DNA from: Selenomonadaceae bacterium
Lineage (GTDB): Bacteria > Bacillota > Negativicutes > Selenomonadales > Selenomonadaceae
NCBI GenBank assembly: GCA_017477125.1
Contig: JAFUXN010000037.1
Coordinates: 1 to 45,909, forward strand
Length of the DNA stretch: 45,909 nucleotides
Reading direction: 5' to 3'
The notes beneath the pieces are model-generated. The model ran no database searches, was not told the origin of the DNA, and was given only the letters and a program-made list of their open reading frames with translations. The position numbers and the translations under genes are program-made. Below, piece by piece: positions 8,282 through 16,125 of this stretch; within the stretch, counting starts at the first letter, position 1, and each line of letters begins with the position of its first letter.

Positions 8282-9508
8282 TTACATGGCTCGAACGATG
8301 GAATGAGATTCGGTTGGCATGCCGAGGATATGTGAGACGAACGGCATGGCGTTGACGAAATCGATTCCCTCGACGAATTTTTGACTGACCAGGAAATTTT
8401 TAAAGGCGAGGTAGTTGCCGGAGAAGATGAAGAAGATTTTTTTGCGTTGACCGTTGAGAGGACGAAGAGCGTTGAGGATTTTCATGAGAGCATCGGAATT
8501 TGAGGCGTCGACGATCATTTCTTGGTCGCCGATCTCGAACAGCGCTTTGACGGCGGGGATATTATTGTGTTCGGTGAAGAATGCTCGATCGCGTTTACCC
8601 AGCAATCTGATCATGCTCAACATAGAATTTTGTTGTGCTCTGAAGGAATTCTCGACAGCCTTGAACGCATTGCCGAACGCATCTGCTCCAAACCACGGCG
8701 TCTTGACGAAGTAACTGAAATATAATCGATTGAAGCAGTCGTCCAAATCGGCGTTGAATGAATTACTCAGGAAGTGGTAGATGTGCGGGCGGACGACGCA
8801 CGGTTTATGATGCACGCGCTCGATATCAACGAAGCGGTTGAAGTCGGGCGTGAGCTTTACGTAGTTTTTCGAGAAGCAGTAGTTGAGGATATCTTGATCG
8901 AAGTAACGGCATTCGGGGTGCTTGGTGACGAACGCATAACCTTTATCCCAAATCTCGTTCTCGTGCTCGCGTAAGTATTTCAGATTGAGGAGCATCAGCC
9001 CCGCATTTATATAATCGTCGCCAACGACGGCGCCGGAGGTAATCAGATACTTGTCGACAGAGAATTTTACTCCGCAAGCAAACTCGGGCATCGCGGCGAG
9101 AGGGTGATCGTTGAGTGGTATATTCCAAATGTCGCGGACATCTCGATTGGCGATGATGTCTGCATCGATGTAAATAACTTTGGCATCGGCTTTTACAAGC
9201 GACGGAATGAGCAACCGATACAAAGTTGCGATGCTGTAATTGGATTGCAGGATCGAGGACAAATTATTTTTGATGTGAGCAATGCGGTCGGCGGCGAGCA
9301 CTTCGACGTTATAGAATTTGATCTGTTGACCGTACTTGCCGACGAGATATATAAATTTGTCTCGATTGTCGGCGTTGAGCGTATTGTCGTGTAGGAGATG
9401 AACGGTGATCTCGTCGCCGGTGTTCTCGAACACTGACGTCATCGACGTCCCGACAAACTTTGAATAGTGACCGTCTCGATCATATAAGCCATAACAGATG
9501 TGAATCAT
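8282..9508 (-). CDS. GT8 family glycosyltransferase, paralogue 2
   Basis: 408 aa with the same architecture as its downstream neighbour. The first ~30 residues are almost identical, the catalytic middle is divergent (DAD at 115-117 in VIYIDADII, YINAGLML, YFDQDILNY), and the C-terminal extension is nearly identical. The divergent middle suggests a different acceptor or donor. The ATG follows GGGAGGTG. It also overlaps, as ATGA, the stop of the frameshifted reading frame of paralogue 3. Two paralogues with matching ends and different centres point to duplication followed by selection or recombination on the specificity region. Confidence 0.92.
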   Translation of the reverse strand: MIHICYGLYDRDGHYSKFVGTSMTSVFENTGDEITVHLLHDNTLNADNRDKFIYLVGKYGQQIKFYNVEVLAADRIAHIKNNLSSILQSNYSIATLYRLLIPSLVKADAKVIYIDADIIANRDVRDIWNIPLNDHPLAAMPEFACGVKFSVDKYLITSGAVVGDDYINAGLMLLNLKYLREHENEIWDKGYAFVTKHPECRYFDQDILNYCFSKNYVKLTPDFNRFVDIERVHHKPCVVRPHIYHFLSNSFNADLDDCFNRLYFSYFVKTPWFGADAFGNAFKAVENSFRAQQNSMLSMIRLLGKRDRAFFTEHNNIPAVKALFEIGDQEMIVDASNSDALMKILNALRPLNGQRKKIFFIFSGNYLAFKNFLVSQKFVEGIDFVNAMPFVSHILGMPTESHSIVRAM

Positions 9509-10800
9509 GCGCTCACCTCCCCGACGCGCTCGCGTTGAGCGGACGAACGAGGTTGACGCCGAATCGTTTTACATGGCGCGAACGATCGAGTGAGACTCTG
9601 TCGGCATGCCGATGATGTTCGAGACGAACGGCATTGCATTGATGAAGTCGATGCCCTCGACGAACTGTTGACTGAGCAAGAAATTCCTGAACGCGAGGTA
9701 ATTGCCCGAGAAGATGAAGAATATCTTCTTGCGTCCACCCCCCCCCGTGTGGGTCGAAGAGCGTTGAGGATTTTCATGAGGGCGTCGGAGTTAGAGGCGT
9801 CGACGATCATCTCGTGGTCGCCGATCTCGAACAGCGCTTTGAGCGCGGGAATGTTGTGGTGCTCGGTGAAGAAGGCTCGCTCCTTCCTGCCCAACACTTT
9901 GATCAGATTGAGCGTCGATGCGCGTTGAGCTTTACTCGTCTCGTCGAAGGCTTTTGAGACATTGCTGAGCGTCTCGAGCCCAAACCATGGAGACTTGGTG
10001 AAGTAGTCGAAGTAGAGCCGATTGAACGGATCGTCGAGATTAAAGCTGAGCCCCTCGCCCAAGAACGTGCCTATGAAGTGATAAATCTTGCTCCCGACAG
10101 CAGAGCCCTGTCGTCGTTCCCATCGAACAAAACTGTTGAACTCTGCGGGCAACTTCAGAGCGGCGGCGGCTAAACAGTAGTTGAGAATGTCTTGATCAAA
10201 GAGTTGGCATTCCCGTCGAGTGCTTATGAACTCGTAACCTCGACGCAGGACTTCTTCATTGCGTTTCAGACGCTCGATGTTGAGCACCAAGACGCCGCTG
10301 TTGAAATAATCTCCGTCGGCGACAATCCCAAGATTGCACAGCCAAAAATTTTTCTTCGGCTCCATACCGTTTAAACACTCGGGAATAGCGGCAAGCGGGT
10401 AATCGTCGATATTGAATTTCCAAAGCGAATTGATGTCGCGACGGACTATGATATCGCTGTCGAGGTAAATAATTTTGTTGACGCGAACAATCTCATGAAT
10501 GATCAAGCGGTATATCGAGCCGATACTGAAACTCTGCTTCGTCCACTCGGGCATGTAACTCTTGATCTTCTCAATGCGATCGGCAGCAAGCAACTCAACA
10601 TTATAGAACTCAACGCGTTGACCGTACTTGCCCGCCAGATAGATGAATTTGTCTCGATTGCCGACGGTCAAAGTGTTGTCGTGAAGTATGTGGACGGTAA
10701 CCCTCTGACCGGTGTTCTCGAACACTGACGTCATCGACGTCCCGACAAACTTTGAATAGTGACCGTCCCGATCATATAAGCCATAACAGATGTGAATCAT
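9505..10800 (-). CDS. GT8 family glycosyltransferase, paralogue 3, frameshifted at a G9 tract
   Basis: In the sequence as given the frame runs 431 aa. The first ~345 residues are a complete GT8 domain (DSD in IIYLDSDII, YFNSGVLVL, CQLFDQDILNY). After LNALRPTRGG the frame reads a Ser/Arg-rich nonsense tail. The alternative frame restores the conserved extension (KKIFFIFSGNY to SHSIVRAM) and stops at 9569. The switch falls exactly on nine consecutive G on the coding strand (9738-9746). Gaining one G or losing two would repair the gene. The catalytic domain is intact either way, so the shifted form may still be an active transferase. GGGAGG before the ATG fixes the start. A sequencing error in the homopolymer cannot be excluded. 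Confidence 0.85.
   Translation of the reverse strand: MIHICYGLYDRDGHYSKFVGTSMTSVFENTGQRVTVHILHDNTLTVGNRDKFIYLAGKYGQRVEFYNVELLAADRIEKIKSYMPEWTKQSFSIGSIYRLIIHEIVRVNKIIYLDSDIIVRRDINSLWKFNIDDYPLAAIPECLNGMEPKKNFWLCNLGIVADGDYFNSGVLVLNIERLKRNEEVLRRGYEFISTRRECQLFDQDILNYCLAAAALKLPAEFNSFVRWERRQGSAVGSKIYHFIGTFLGEGLSFNLDDPFNRLYFDYFTKSPWFGLETLSNVSKAFDETSKAQRASTLNLIKVLGRKERAFFTEHHNIPALKALFEIGDHEMIVDASNSDALMKILNALRPTRGGVDARRYSSSSRAITSRSGISCSVNSSSRASTSSMQCRSSRTSSACRQSLTRSFAPCKTIRRQPRSSAQRERVGEVSA
9738..9746 (-). repeat. G9 homopolymer tract inside a glycosyltransferase gene
   Basis: Nine consecutive C on the plus strand (G on the coding strand) sit where the conserved C-terminal domain of GT8 paralogue 3 leaves its frame. 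The equivalent position in the other two paralogues has no homopolymer. Long G/C tracts in surface-glycan genes are classic slipped-strand contingency sites in other bacteria; here that role is inference. Confidence 0.75.
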
Positions 10801-10813
10801 TCATTCGCCTCCC

Positions 10814-11389
10814 TCAATCGACATCGTAAAACACATCTCCGACATCGATCATAAAATCATCGTAGAGCGACACCTTGATCGTTTTCTGAGACTCCGCCAA
10901 CGTTCGCTCCTCATCGTCCATGTCCTCCCACTCTTCTTCAGGGTAGAAGTAATAAATGTTGTCGAGATCATACGCGCCATCTTTGAGCAGATACACCTCG
11001 ACGGATTTGCCGGCAGGCTCAACAATCCAATACTCTTTGACGCCGTATTTGGCATAAGTCATGAGCTTCACCGTGCGATCCTTCTTGCCCGTCGATCTCG
11101 ACAGGATCTCGACCACCAGATCGGGCGCGCCTTCGATCCGTTTCTTATTGATGATGTCGGGGTTGCACACGATCACCACGTCGGGGATCACGTGATCCTC
11201 ATCGCTCAAATACACGTCTACCTCAAACGCAGGACGACACCTTTTGCCTCTGAGATAACGATCAAACATACCAAAAATATTGCCCTCAATCCTCATGTGT
11301 TCGTACGACGGACGCGCCATCATATATTCTTCGCCGTTGATGAACTCGTACGACTCATATTCATACTGATACGCCAATGCTGCCCCCAT
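10814..11389 (-). CDS. Uma2-family (DUF820) restriction-endonuclease-like protein, copy 6 of array
   Basis: 191 aa. PD-(D/E)xK-type landmarks: IPDVVIVCNP, PDLVVEILSRST (the D-x-V-x-E pair), and Lys in YGVKEYWIVEP. Uma2 proteins are a large family, common in cyanobacteria and some anaerobes, with a restriction-endonuclease fold and no settled biological role. The start is the ATG at 11389 behind AGGGG. A longer frame from TTG at 11407 overlaps the preceding gene and has no counterpart in the paralogues. Its N-terminal block (MMARPSYEHMRIEGNIFG) matches the first gene of the array rather than its immediate neighbour. The C-terminus has an acidic insertion (YPEEEWEDMDDEE) of its own. Confidence 0.85.
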   Translation of the reverse strand: MGAALAYQYEYESYEFINGEEYMMARPSYEHMRIEGNIFGMFDRYLRGKRCRPAFEVDVYLSDEDHVIPDVVIVCNPDIINKKRIEGAPDLVVEILSRSTGKKDRTVKLMTYAKYGVKEYWIVEPAGKSVEVYLLKDGAYDLDNIYYFYPEEEWEDMDDEERTLAESQKTIKVSLYDDFMIDVGDVFYDVD

Positions 11390-11403
11390 TGTTGTCCCCT
11401 CCC

Positions 11404-11979
11404 TCAATCGACGTCCCTGAACACGTCGCCGACCTCAACCGTGAAATCCTCGTAGAGCGACACCTTGATCGTATGGTGCGCCTCCGCCTCCGCCTTCTCT
11501 GCGGCGGTCATTCCTCTCCATTCACTCTCACGATACTCCGCAAACACATCATCGAGCTCAAATTTCCCATCAACCAGATGATATATCTCTATCGTCTTGT
11601 CGGACGGAGAGACTATCCAATACTCCTTCACGCCATATTTCTCATATAGCGCCTTCTTATTAAATTTATCGTTCCGAGCAGTCGATCGCGAGAGTACTTC
11701 GACCACCAAATCGGGCGTCCCATGAATGCCATCGTTTTTTACAATATCGGGATTGCAGACGATCATCGCGTCCGGTATGAAGTTATCCTTCTCGCTGAAA
11801 AACACATCGACCTCCCCAAACGCTCGGCATCTCTTGCCCCGCAGATACCTCCCAAAACAGTTAACGATGTTATGCGCGGTCTGCCAATGATCGACCGACG
11901 GACGAGACATCATATGCATTTCGCCGTTGATCAGCTCGTACTTCTCATATTTCTCTTGATAAGCCAATGCCTCTTCCAT
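11404..11979 (-). CDS. Uma2-family protein, copy 5 of array
   Basis: 191 aa. It starts MEEALAYQEKYEKYELINGE. The active-site blocks are IPDAMIVCNPDIV and PDLVVEVLSRST, with GVKEYWIVSP following. The central segment (AFGEVDVFFSEKDNFIPDAM) is shared with copy 3 (12582-13157) but not with the adjacent copy 4, an alternating pattern. The nuclease residues D and E of the D-x-V-x-E pair are conserved, so it is not an obvious dead copy. Confidence 0.88.
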   Translation of the reverse strand: MEEALAYQEKYEKYELINGEMHMMSRPSVDHWQTAHNIVNCFGRYLRGKRCRAFGEVDVFFSEKDNFIPDAMIVCNPDIVKNDGIHGTPDLVVEVLSRSTARNDKFNKKALYEKYGVKEYWIVSPSDKTIEIYHLVDGKFELDDVFAEYRESEWRGMTAAEKAEAEAHHTIKVSLYEDFTVEVGDVFRDVD

Positions 11980-11992
11980 TTGGATTCACTCC

Positions 11993-12568
11993 TCAATCGA
12001 CGTCCCTGAACACGTCGCCGACCTCGACCATGAAATCCTCGTAGAGCGACACCTTGATCGTATGGTGCGCTTCCGCCTCCGCCTTCTCCTTCTCGTCAAG
12101 GTTCTCCCAATCTCGCGCCCGATAATCTACAAACACATCGTCAAGCTCAAACTTACCTTCGACCGGATGATATATTTCTATCGTCCTGCTGTAAGGATCG
12201 ACTATCCAGTACTCCTTCACTCCGTATTTCTCATACAGCGCCTTCTTGTGCAGTTTATCGTATTTTGCCGTCGACGGCGAGAGCACTTCGACCACCAGGT
12301 CGGGCACGCCCTCTATCCACGGATCATTGAGTATCTCGGGGTTGCACACAATCACCACATCGGGAATGAACTGATCCTTATCGCTCAGCCGAACATTCGG
12401 CTCCAACAAGGCTCGACAACGTTTGCCTCTCAAATAAGTCCTAAACAGATTCGCAATGTTAACCTCGACGTCTCCATGTTCAAACGACGGACGAGACATC
12501 ATATGCACTTCGCCGTTGATCAGCTCGTATTTCTCATATTTCTCTTGATACGCCAACGCCGCTTCCAT
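11993..12568 (-). CDS. Uma2-family protein, copy 4 of array
   Basis: 191 aa from the ATG at 12568 (MEAALAYQEKYEKYE). An open frame extends upstream to 12739, but that extension is an Arg/Ser-rich shadow of the preceding gene and is rejected. Active-site blocks are IPDVVIVCNPEIL, PDLVVEVLSPST and GVKEYWIVDP. Its block FEHGDVEVNIANLFRTYLRG and LLEPNVRLSDKDQF are the same as in copy 2 (13171-13746), two genes away. Confidence 0.88.
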   Translation of the reverse strand: MEAALAYQEKYEKYELINGEVHMMSRPSFEHGDVEVNIANLFRTYLRGKRCRALLEPNVRLSDKDQFIPDVVIVCNPEILNDPWIEGVPDLVVEVLSPSTAKYDKLHKKALYEKYGVKEYWIVDPYSRTIEIYHPVEGKFELDDVFVDYRARDWENLDEKEKAEAEAHHTIKVSLYEDFMVEVGDVFRDVD

Positions 12569-12581
12569 TGTTGTCTCCTCC

Positions 12582-13157
12582 TCAATCCACGTTCCTGAAC
12601 ACGTCGCCGACCTCGACCATGAAATCATCGCAGAGCGACACCTTGATCGTATGGTGCGCCTCCGCCTCCGCTTTCTCCTTCGCGTCAAGGTTCTCCCAAT
12701 CTCGCGCTCGATACGAAACATAAAAATCATCGAGCTCAAACTTACCTTCGACCAGATGATATATTTCTATCGTCCTGCTGTAAGGATCAACGATCCAATA
12801 CTCCTTCACCGCGTATTTCTCATACAGCGCTTTCTTATTGAATCTGTCGTTCTTAGCCGTCGAAGGCGAGAGCACCTCCACCACAAGATCGGGCGTCCCA
12901 TGAATGCCATTGCTCTTTACAATGTCGGGATTGCAGACGATCATCGCGTCCGGTATGAAATTGTCCTTCTCGCTGAAAAACACATCGACCTCTCCGAATG
13001 CTTCACACTTTTTGCCCCTCAAATGACGATCAAAAATCCCAAGCACGTTCCTCGAAACGCGCGAGTGATCGACCGACGGACGAGACATCATGTGCACTTC
13101 GCCGTTGATCAGCTCGTACTTCTCATATTCCTCTCGATACGCCAATGCCTCATTCAT
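12582..13157 (-). CDS. Uma2-family protein, copy 3 of array
   Basis: 191 aa, starting MNEALAYREEYEKYE. It carries the EVDVFFSEKDNFIPDAM segment of copy 5 with small changes, and active-site blocks PDLVVEVLSPST and AVKEYWIVDP (Ala replaces the usual Gly before Val-Lys). Its start follows the stop of copy 2 by 13 bp. Confidence 0.88.
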   Translation of the reverse strand: MNEALAYREEYEKYELINGEVHMMSRPSVDHSRVSRNVLGIFDRHLRGKKCEAFGEVDVFFSEKDNFIPDAMIVCNPDIVKSNGIHGTPDLVVEVLSPSTAKNDRFNKKALYEKYAVKEYWIVDPYSRTIEIYHLVEGKFELDDFYVSYRARDWENLDAKEKAEAEAHHTIKVSLCDDFMVEVGDVFRNVD

Positions 13158-13170
13158 TTGGATTCACTCC

Positions 13171-13746
13171 TCAATCGACATCCCTGAACACGTCGGCGAC
13201 CTCGACCATGAAATCATCGTAGAGCGACACCTTGATCGTATGATGCGCTTCCGCCTCCGCCTTCTCTTTCTCGTCAAGGTTCTCCCAATCTCGCGCCCGA
13301 TAATCTACAAACACATCATCGAGCTCAAATTTCCCATCAACCAGATGATATATCTCTATCGTCCTGTTGGCAGGATCAACGATCCAATACTCCTTCACTC
13401 CATACTTCTCATATAGCGCCTTCTTGCTAAACTTATCGTAACGAGCCGTCGAAGGAGAGAGCACTTCGACCACCAGATCAGGCACTCCTTCGATCCACGG
13501 ATCGTTGAGAATCTCGGGGTTGCACACGATCACCACATCGGGGATAAACTGATCCTTATCGCTCAGCCGAACATTCGGCTCCAACAAGGCTCGACAACGT
13601 TTACCTCTCAAATAAGTCCTAAACAGATTCGCAATGTTAACCTCGACGTCCCCATGCTCAAACGACGGACGAGACATCATATGCACTTCGCCATTGATCA
13701 GCTCGTACTTCTCATATTCGTATTGATAAGCCAATGCCGCTTCCAT
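13171..13746 (-). CDS. Uma2-family protein, copy 2 of array
   Basis: 191 aa from the ATG at 13746 (MEAALAYQYEYEKYE). The longer open frame to 13917 is again a shadow of the preceding gene. It is nearly identical to copy 4 over most of its length; the C-terminal third (VDYRARDWENLDEKEKAEAE) is shared by both. It keeps IPDVVIVCNPEIL, PDLVVEVLSPST and GVKEYWIVDP. Confidence 0.88.
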   Translation of the reverse strand: MEAALAYQYEYEKYELINGEVHMMSRPSFEHGDVEVNIANLFRTYLRGKRCRALLEPNVRLSDKDQFIPDVVIVCNPEILNDPWIEGVPDLVVEVLSPSTARYDKFSKKALYEKYGVKEYWIVDPANRTIEIYHLVDGKFELDDVFVDYRARDWENLDEKEKAEAEAHHTIKVSLYDDFMVEVADVFRDVD

Positions 13747-13759
13747 TTTTGTCTCCTCC

Positions 13760-14335
13760 TCAATCGACATCCCTAAACACGTCGCCGACCTCGACCAAGA
13801 AATCATCGTAGAGCGACACCTTGATCGTCTTCTGAGACTCTGCCAATGCCCTGTCCTCACCCTCCAGTTTCGACCATTGCTTTTCGCTGTAGAGGAAATA
13901 AACGTTATCGAGCTCATAACCGGTTTCTTTCAAGTGGTAGACCTCAATCGACTTGCCGCGCGGATCGACGATCCAATACTCCTTCACCCCGTGCTTGGCA
14001 TACAACGCTTTCTTGATAAATTTATCATTCTTAGCCGTCGACGGCGAGAGAATTTCCACAACCAAATCGGGCGTTCCCTCAATCCACGGATCATTAAGAA
14101 TCTCGGGGTTGCAAACGATCACCACGTCGGGAATGAACTGATCCTTATCGCTCAGCCGAACGTTCGGCTCAAAGAACGCCTTGCATTTTTTGCCTCTGAG
14201 ATATCTATCAAATGCTCCAAAGATATTGCCCTCGATGCGCATGTGGCTGAACGACGGACGTGCCATCATATATTCTTGACCGTTGATCAACTCATATGCG
14301 TCATATGCCTCTTGATACGCCAATGCCGCTTCCAT
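13760..14335 (-). CDS. Uma2-family protein, copy 1 of array
   Basis: 191 aa, first gene of the array, 14 bp downstream of the threonine ammonia-lyase stop. It is a visible mosaic. The N-terminal block (MMARPSFSHMRIEGNIFG) and the C-terminal LAESQKTIKVSLYDDF match copy 6, while the middle (FEPNVRLSDKDQFIPDVV and EILNDPWIEG) matches copies 2 and 4. Active-site blocks PDLVVEILSPST and GVKEYWIVDP are intact. Confidence 0.88.
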   Translation of the reverse strand: MEAALAYQEAYDAYELINGQEYMMARPSFSHMRIEGNIFGAFDRYLRGKKCKAFFEPNVRLSDKDQFIPDVVIVCNPEILNDPWIEGTPDLVVEILSPSTAKNDKFIKKALYAKHGVKEYWIVDPRGKSIEVYHLKETGYELDNVYFLYSEKQWSKLEGEDRALAESQKTIKVSLYDDFLVEVGDVFRDVD

Positions 14336-14349
14336 AATCTTACCTCCGT

Positions 14350-15648
14350 TCAGCGCAACAGATCGATCTTTTCGATCTCATAGCCTCCCGCGTTGAGCGC
14401 CCGCACGATCCGATCAATGTGATCCTGATTGTGCGTCTCCACCGTCACCTCCAATACCACCTTCTTGAAACTGTCCGTCATCATCGCTTGGTCGTGCTCG
14501 AGCTTGATCACGTTCGCATTCTCGTCCGTCAGTATCTGCGACACGTTCAGCAACTGCCCCGGCTTGTCGGGCAACTGCACCGCAAAACAGAACACCCGCC
14601 CCCGAGCAATCATCGCTTTGTCGATCAGCGCCGACAACGTTGAGATGTCGATGTTCCCGCCGCTCACGATCGCCGCTACCTTCTTGCCCTTGAATCCCAA
14701 CTTCGACAGCGCCGCCAACGACAATACGCCCGCGCCCTCCGCGATCAGTTTGTGCTTCTCGATCAGCGACAGCAACGCCGACATGATTTCCATCTCGTTG
14801 ACCGTGATGATCTCATCAAGGTATCGCCGACAGAACGCAAACGTCAGATCGCCCACTCGTTTCACTGCGCAACCGTCCGCTACCGTGTCCGCACTCCCGA
14901 GCGTCACCGGCCGATCCGCATCGAGCGCCGCCTTCATGCACGCCGCATTCTCCGGCTCCACTCCTATCACTTGCACCGTCGGGCTCACCATCTTCGTCGC
15001 CAGCGATACCCCGCTCGCAAACCCGCCGCCCCCGATCGGTACCAGGATCGCATCGACGTCCTTGAGCTCGTTGATGATCTCCAACGCCGTCGTGCCCTGC
15101 CCCAACATCACTTCTCTATCGTTGAAGGGATGAACATACACATAGCCGCGTTCCCTCTGCAGTTCGAGCGAGTGCGCCGCCGCATCGTCAAAGCTGTCGC
15201 CGTGCAACACCACCTCAACACCAAAACTCTTGGTCGCCTCGACCTTCAACATCGGGGTCGTCGCCGGCATGCAGATCACCGCTTTGATCCCCAATCGTTG
15301 AGCCGCAAACGCCACCCCTTGAGCATGGTTGCCCGCCGACGCCGTGATCACTCCCCGCGCCTTCTCCTCGTCGCTCAATTGACTGAGCTTGTTGTACGCC
15401 CCGCGCAACTTGAATGCGCCCGTGTGTTGCAGATTCTCGAGCTTGAGGTACACATCATTGCCGCTGAGATCGGAAAAAAAATCGCTGTGCTCCAGCCGCG
15501 TCTTGCGTACCACTCCCGCCAACTGCTTGTCCGCTCGATACACGTCCGCTATCGTCGTGCGAGCCGCTATCTCGTCGGGCGTCGGCTCACTCTCAACCGT
15601 CACTGCATTGTTTTCATCGCTTGCCAATCGGTTCATCCCCTCAACCAT
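14350..15648 (-). CDS. ilvA: Threonine ammonia-lyase (threonine dehydratase) with C-terminal ACT domain
   Basis: 432 aa. A PLP enzyme that deaminates threonine to 2-oxobutanoate, feeding isoleucine synthesis or threonine fermentation. Visible landmarks: the PLP Lys80 in HTGAFKLRGAYN, SAGNHAQGVA, and the phosphate-binding GGGGFASG at 206-213. The last ~80 residues (FCFAVQLPDKPGQLLNVSQIL onward) form one ACT-type regulatory domain, typical of the shorter ~400-aa anaerobic enzymes. The ATG at 15648 lies 6 bp after the preceding stop, so translation is probably coupled. TTG at 15651 and ATG at 15636 are alternatives. Confidence 0.93.
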   Translation of the reverse strand: MVEGMNRLASDENNAVTVESEPTPDEIAARTTIADVYRADKQLAGVVRKTRLEHSDFFSDLSGNDVYLKLENLQHTGAFKLRGAYNKLSQLSDEEKARGVITASAGNHAQGVAFAAQRLGIKAVICMPATTPMLKVEATKSFGVEVVLHGDSFDDAAAHSLELQRERGYVYVHPFNDREVMLGQGTTALEIINELKDVDAILVPIGGGGFASGVSLATKMVSPTVQVIGVEPENAACMKAALDADRPVTLGSADTVADGCAVKRVGDLTFAFCRRYLDEIITVNEMEIMSALLSLIEKHKLIAEGAGVLSLAALSKLGFKGKKVAAIVSGGNIDISTLSALIDKAMIARGRVFCFAVQLPDKPGQLLNVSQILTDENANVIKLEHDQAMMTDSFKKVVLEVTVETHNQDHIDRIVRALNAGGYEIEKIDLLR

Positions 15649-15654
15649 CAAATA

Positions 15655-16002
15655 TTACTTCTTGTCGTCCGATGCGATCTTCGACGCCAAATTCGACAGC
15701 CCGCTCGCCACAAAGTTCCGCGCGGAATCGATCTTGCTCTCGACCGCGTCTTTGGTCGCCTCTACCTTGTCCTCGACCGCCGTCTTCGTCTGATCGATCT
15801 TGTCTTCGACCGCCGCCTTCGTCTCGCCGATCTTGTTCTCGACCGCCGCCTTCTTCTCCTCGACCGCATCGATCACCGCGTCTTTCGTATCGCCGATCGC
15901 CTCTTTCGTCTCGTCGATCTTGTTGACCACCGCCGCCTTCTTCTCGTCGACCGCGTTGACCACCGCATCCTTCACGCTGACCTTGTTTTCGTTGCTTTCC
16001 AT
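15655..16002 (-). CDS. Lys/Ala/Val-rich repetitive helical protein, LEA-like
   Basis: 115 aa from the ATG at 16002, which follows GGGGAGG by 8 nt; an upstream in-frame start lacks a ribosome site. Nearly the whole protein is an imperfect 11-residue repeat of the type K-x-A-V-E-x-K-I-x-x-T (for example EKKAAVENKIGETKAAVEDK). This predicts a long amphipathic charged helix with no Cys, Trp or aromatic core. The pattern is like group-3 LEA desiccation/stress proteins and apolipoprotein-type helices. It may protect membranes or proteins; this is inference from composition only. It heads the operon with ilvA and is divergent from a universal stress protein gene. Confidence 0.8.
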   Translation of the reverse strand: MESNENKVSVKDAVVNAVDEKKAAVVNKIDETKEAIGDTKDAVIDAVEEKKAAVENKIGETKAAVEDKIDQTKTAVEDKVEATKDAVESKIDSARNFVASGLSNLASKIASDDKK

Positions 16003-16030
16003 CGTAACTGCCTCCCCATATTTTTTTGTA

Positions 16031-16060
16031 ACTTTAACATTGCGACCGCCCAACTGTCAA
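16031..16060 (-). promoter_or_regulatory. Sigma-70-type promoter for the LEA-like/ilvA operon
   Basis: On the minus strand TTGACA (perfect -35) is followed after 18 nt by TAAAGT (4 of 6 to TATAAT), about 30 nt before the start at 16002. Confidence 0.55.
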
Positions 16061-16069
16061 TGAATTTCG

Positions 16070-16098
16070 TTGCAGGAATTTTGATTGCCGCATAGAAA
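16070..16098 (+). promoter_or_regulatory. Possible weak promoter for the universal stress protein gene
   Basis: TTGCAG, 17 nt, TAGAAA upstream of the AGGAGG site at 16111. The -35 match is poor; the position is right. Confidence 0.3.
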
Positions 16099-16125
16099 TT
16101 TTTGCCCCAAAGGAGGCTGATTGAA

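Larger units (their letters stand above)
10814..14335 (-). repeat. Tandem array of six Uma2-family genes, 589-bp period
   Basis: Six complete genes follow each other with starts at 14335, 13746, 13157, 12568, 11979 and 11389, and stops at 13760, 13171, 12582, 11993, 11404 and 10814. Spacing is 589 bp for every step but one, which is 590. Every copy is 191 residues, and each 13-14-bp spacer holds its own Shine-Dalgarno sequence. The second and fourth copies (counting from 11979) are close to each other, as are 12568 and 13746, so the array appears partly built from a two-gene block. Confidence 0.93.

Noticed and set aside
12569-12739. 57-residue N-terminal extension of the Uma2 copy starting at 12568
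   Set aside because: It overlaps the preceding copy out of frame and is absent from the other paralogues; the same applies to 13747-13917.
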